NCBI RefSeq assembly: GCF_052857255.1
Contig: NW_027526504.1
Span: 124,001 to 188,000, forward strand
Direction: 5' to 3'
From: Amblyomma americanum
Lineage: Eukaryota > Arthropoda > Arachnida > Ixodida > Ixodidae
Length of the DNA stretch: 64,000 nt
Position 1 is the stretch's first letter. Every line of letters begins with the position of its first letter. A model generated the notes under the pieces. It saw nothing but the letters and a program-made list of their open reading frames with translations. It made no database searches and was not told where the DNA came from. Shown in pieces: positions 63,262 to 64,000 of the stretch. The position numbers and the translations under genes are program-made.

Positions 63262-64000
63262 CGCTCGCTAGGGCCACGCACCGGCAGATTACGCCAGGTG
63301 TACCCGCCTGCTCAAGACATCACTTTAACGTGTTTATTTCAAGTATAGCACGCGATTAACACGCTCGCTAGGGCCACGCACCAGCAGATTACGCCAGGTG
63401 TACCCGCCTGCTCGAGACATCGGTTTAACGTGTTTATTTCAAATATAGCTCGCGATTAACACGCTCGCTAGGGCCACGCCCCGGCAGATTACTCCAGGTG
63501 TACCCGCCTGCGCGAGACATCACTTTAACGCGTTTATTTCAAGTATAGCACGCGATTAACACGCTCGCTAGGGCCATGCACCGGCAGATTACGCCAGGTG
63601 TACCCGCCTGCTATAGACATGACTTTAAAGTGTTTATTTAAAGTGTAGCACGCGATTAACACGCTCCCTAGGGCATCGCACCGGCAGATTACGCCAGGTG
63701 TACCCGCCTGATCGAGACATCACTTTAGCGTGTTTATTTCAAGTATAGCACGCGATTAACACACTCGCTAGGGCCACGCACCAGCAGATTACGCCAGGTG
63801 TACCCGCCTGCTCGAGACATCACTTTAACGTGTTTTTTTCAAGTATAGCACGCGATTAACACGCTCGCTAGGGCCACGCCCCGGCAGATTACTCCAGGTG
63901 TACCCGCCTTGTCGAGACATCACTTTAAGGTGTTTATTTCAAGTATAGCACGCGATTAACACGCTCGCTAGGGCCACGCCCCGGCAGATTACGCCAGGTG
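63262..64000 (+). repeat. Right end of window: monomers with many private changes
   Basis: The order of variants follows 46876-47680 and 23687-24480 (TCAAGAC, TCGGTTTAACG with CAAATATAGCTCG, TGACTTTAAAG with GTGTAGC, CTCCCTAGG, TTTAGCGTG). One monomer is missing after 63362. From 63531 on there are about ten single-copy changes: CGCGTTT, CTATAGAC, TTTAAAGTGTAG, GGGCATCGC, TGATCGAG, ACACTCGC, TTTTTTTC and TTTAAGGTG. The array runs off the window 39 bp into a monomer. Confidence 0.85.

Larger units (their letters stand above)
1..64000 (+). repeat. 100-bp tandem satellite array, uninterrupted
   Basis: The whole window is head-to-tail copies of one 100-bp monomer: the CGCTCGCTAG motif at position 1 recurs at 101, 201 and so on, down to 63962. 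No copy is inverted and nothing is inserted. I count 640 full monomers and 39 bp of the next. Thirty-six monomers are short (33 of 99 bp, 3 of 98 bp); the 39 missing bases account exactly for the phase drift from 1 to 63962, so no unseen insertion is needed. All three frames are closed by recurrent stops (CTAG near monomer position 7, TTAA at 64-67 and 95-98, TATAG at 83-87), and the 100-bp period shifts frame each repeat, so coding potential is excluded. Such arrays are known as satellite DNA of eukaryotic heterochromatin; centromeric or subtelomeric placement is inference. No family name recognised. Confidence 0.98.

Noticed and set aside
1..64000. CRISPR array
   Set aside because: There are no variable spacers. 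The whole 100-bp unit is repeated, with no repeat/spacer alternation and no cas genes.
1..64000. Protein-coding tandem repeat or minisatellite gene
   Set aside because: A 100-bp period is not a multiple of three and every frame meets stops within one or two monomers.
1..64000. CENP-B box
   Set aside because: No stretch resembling the mammalian 17-bp CENP-B box core (TTCG with CGGG) occurs in the consensus or in the variants I read.
1..64000. Telomeric repeat or rDNA spacer
   Set aside because: No short G-rich telomere-type repeat and no rRNA-like sequence was seen. Subtelomeric location remains possible but is not shown.
1..64000. Transposon insertion or long terminal repeats
   Set aside because: Phase accounting leaves no room for inserted sequence, and no target-site duplications or inverted repeats beyond the 12-bp palindrome were seen.
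1..64000. E-box CAGGTG as a functional transcription factor site in each monomer
   Set aside because: A six-base match in a GC-rich segment is expected by chance, and nothing else in the window supports regulation of a gene.

Overview
This window is one uninterrupted tandem satellite array. From the first base to the last it consists of head-to-tail copies of a 100-bp monomer, all in the same orientation: 640 complete monomers plus the first 39 bp of the next. I found no gene, RNA gene, transposon, CRISPR array or single-copy sequence on either strand. Tens of kilobases of pure, in-register satellite point to a eukaryotic chromosome, most likely (peri)centromeric, subtelomeric or other constitutive heterochromatin. 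I do not recognise the monomer family and cannot name the species.

The consensus monomer is about 52% GC but strongly two-sided. Positions 1-60 are about 67% GC and hold the CpGs at 1, 5, 16, 21, 31, 44 and 52, an E-box-like CAGGTG at 34-39 and an XhoI site CTCGAG at 50-55. Positions 61-100 are about 30% GC, with a perfect 12-bp palindrome CACTTTAAAGTG at 60-71 spanning the border and a minus-strand AATAAA at 72-77. Phase accounting is exact. I count 36 short monomers (33 of 99 bp and 3 of 98 bp), which together lack 39 bp, and that equals the phase drift across the window. Relative to the consensus I saw deletions only, no insertions.

Above the monomer there are several layers of higher-order structure. 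(1) Local multimers: a 200-bp dimer (three tandem copies at 3098-3697, repeated elsewhere) and a 300-bp trimer a-b-c seen in many places. (2) A five-monomer marker cassette of about 499 bp, present nine times plus one truncated copy, in three sequence lineages. (3) Large segmental duplications whose offsets are whole numbers of monomers minus the deletions they contain: 2896/2897 bp (2201-7993), 5497 bp (about 19189-30182), 6699 bp (26384-39781), 4398 bp (37182-45977) and 8192 bp (46278-62661). The last unit contains internal duplications with offsets of 1199, 2797 and 3597 bp.

Region by region: 1-10.4 kb has block order A-B-C-A-C-A-B followed by a cassette; 10.4-15.8 kb is a patchwork of 1600- and 2400-bp-offset duplications plus a copy of the dimer region; 15.8-17.4 kb is a more diverged block; 17.4-20.2 kb repeats 7.6-10.4 kb; 19.2-46.0 kb consists of three overlapping tandem duplications whose relative order can be partly read from shared private mutations; 46.3-62.7 kb is two copies of the 8192-bp unit; and the last 0.5 kb carries an excess of private mutations. 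Nothing here acts as a protein-coding system. The interest lies in how the array was built: in-register unequal exchange, intra-monomer recombination and recent, very low-divergence amplification.
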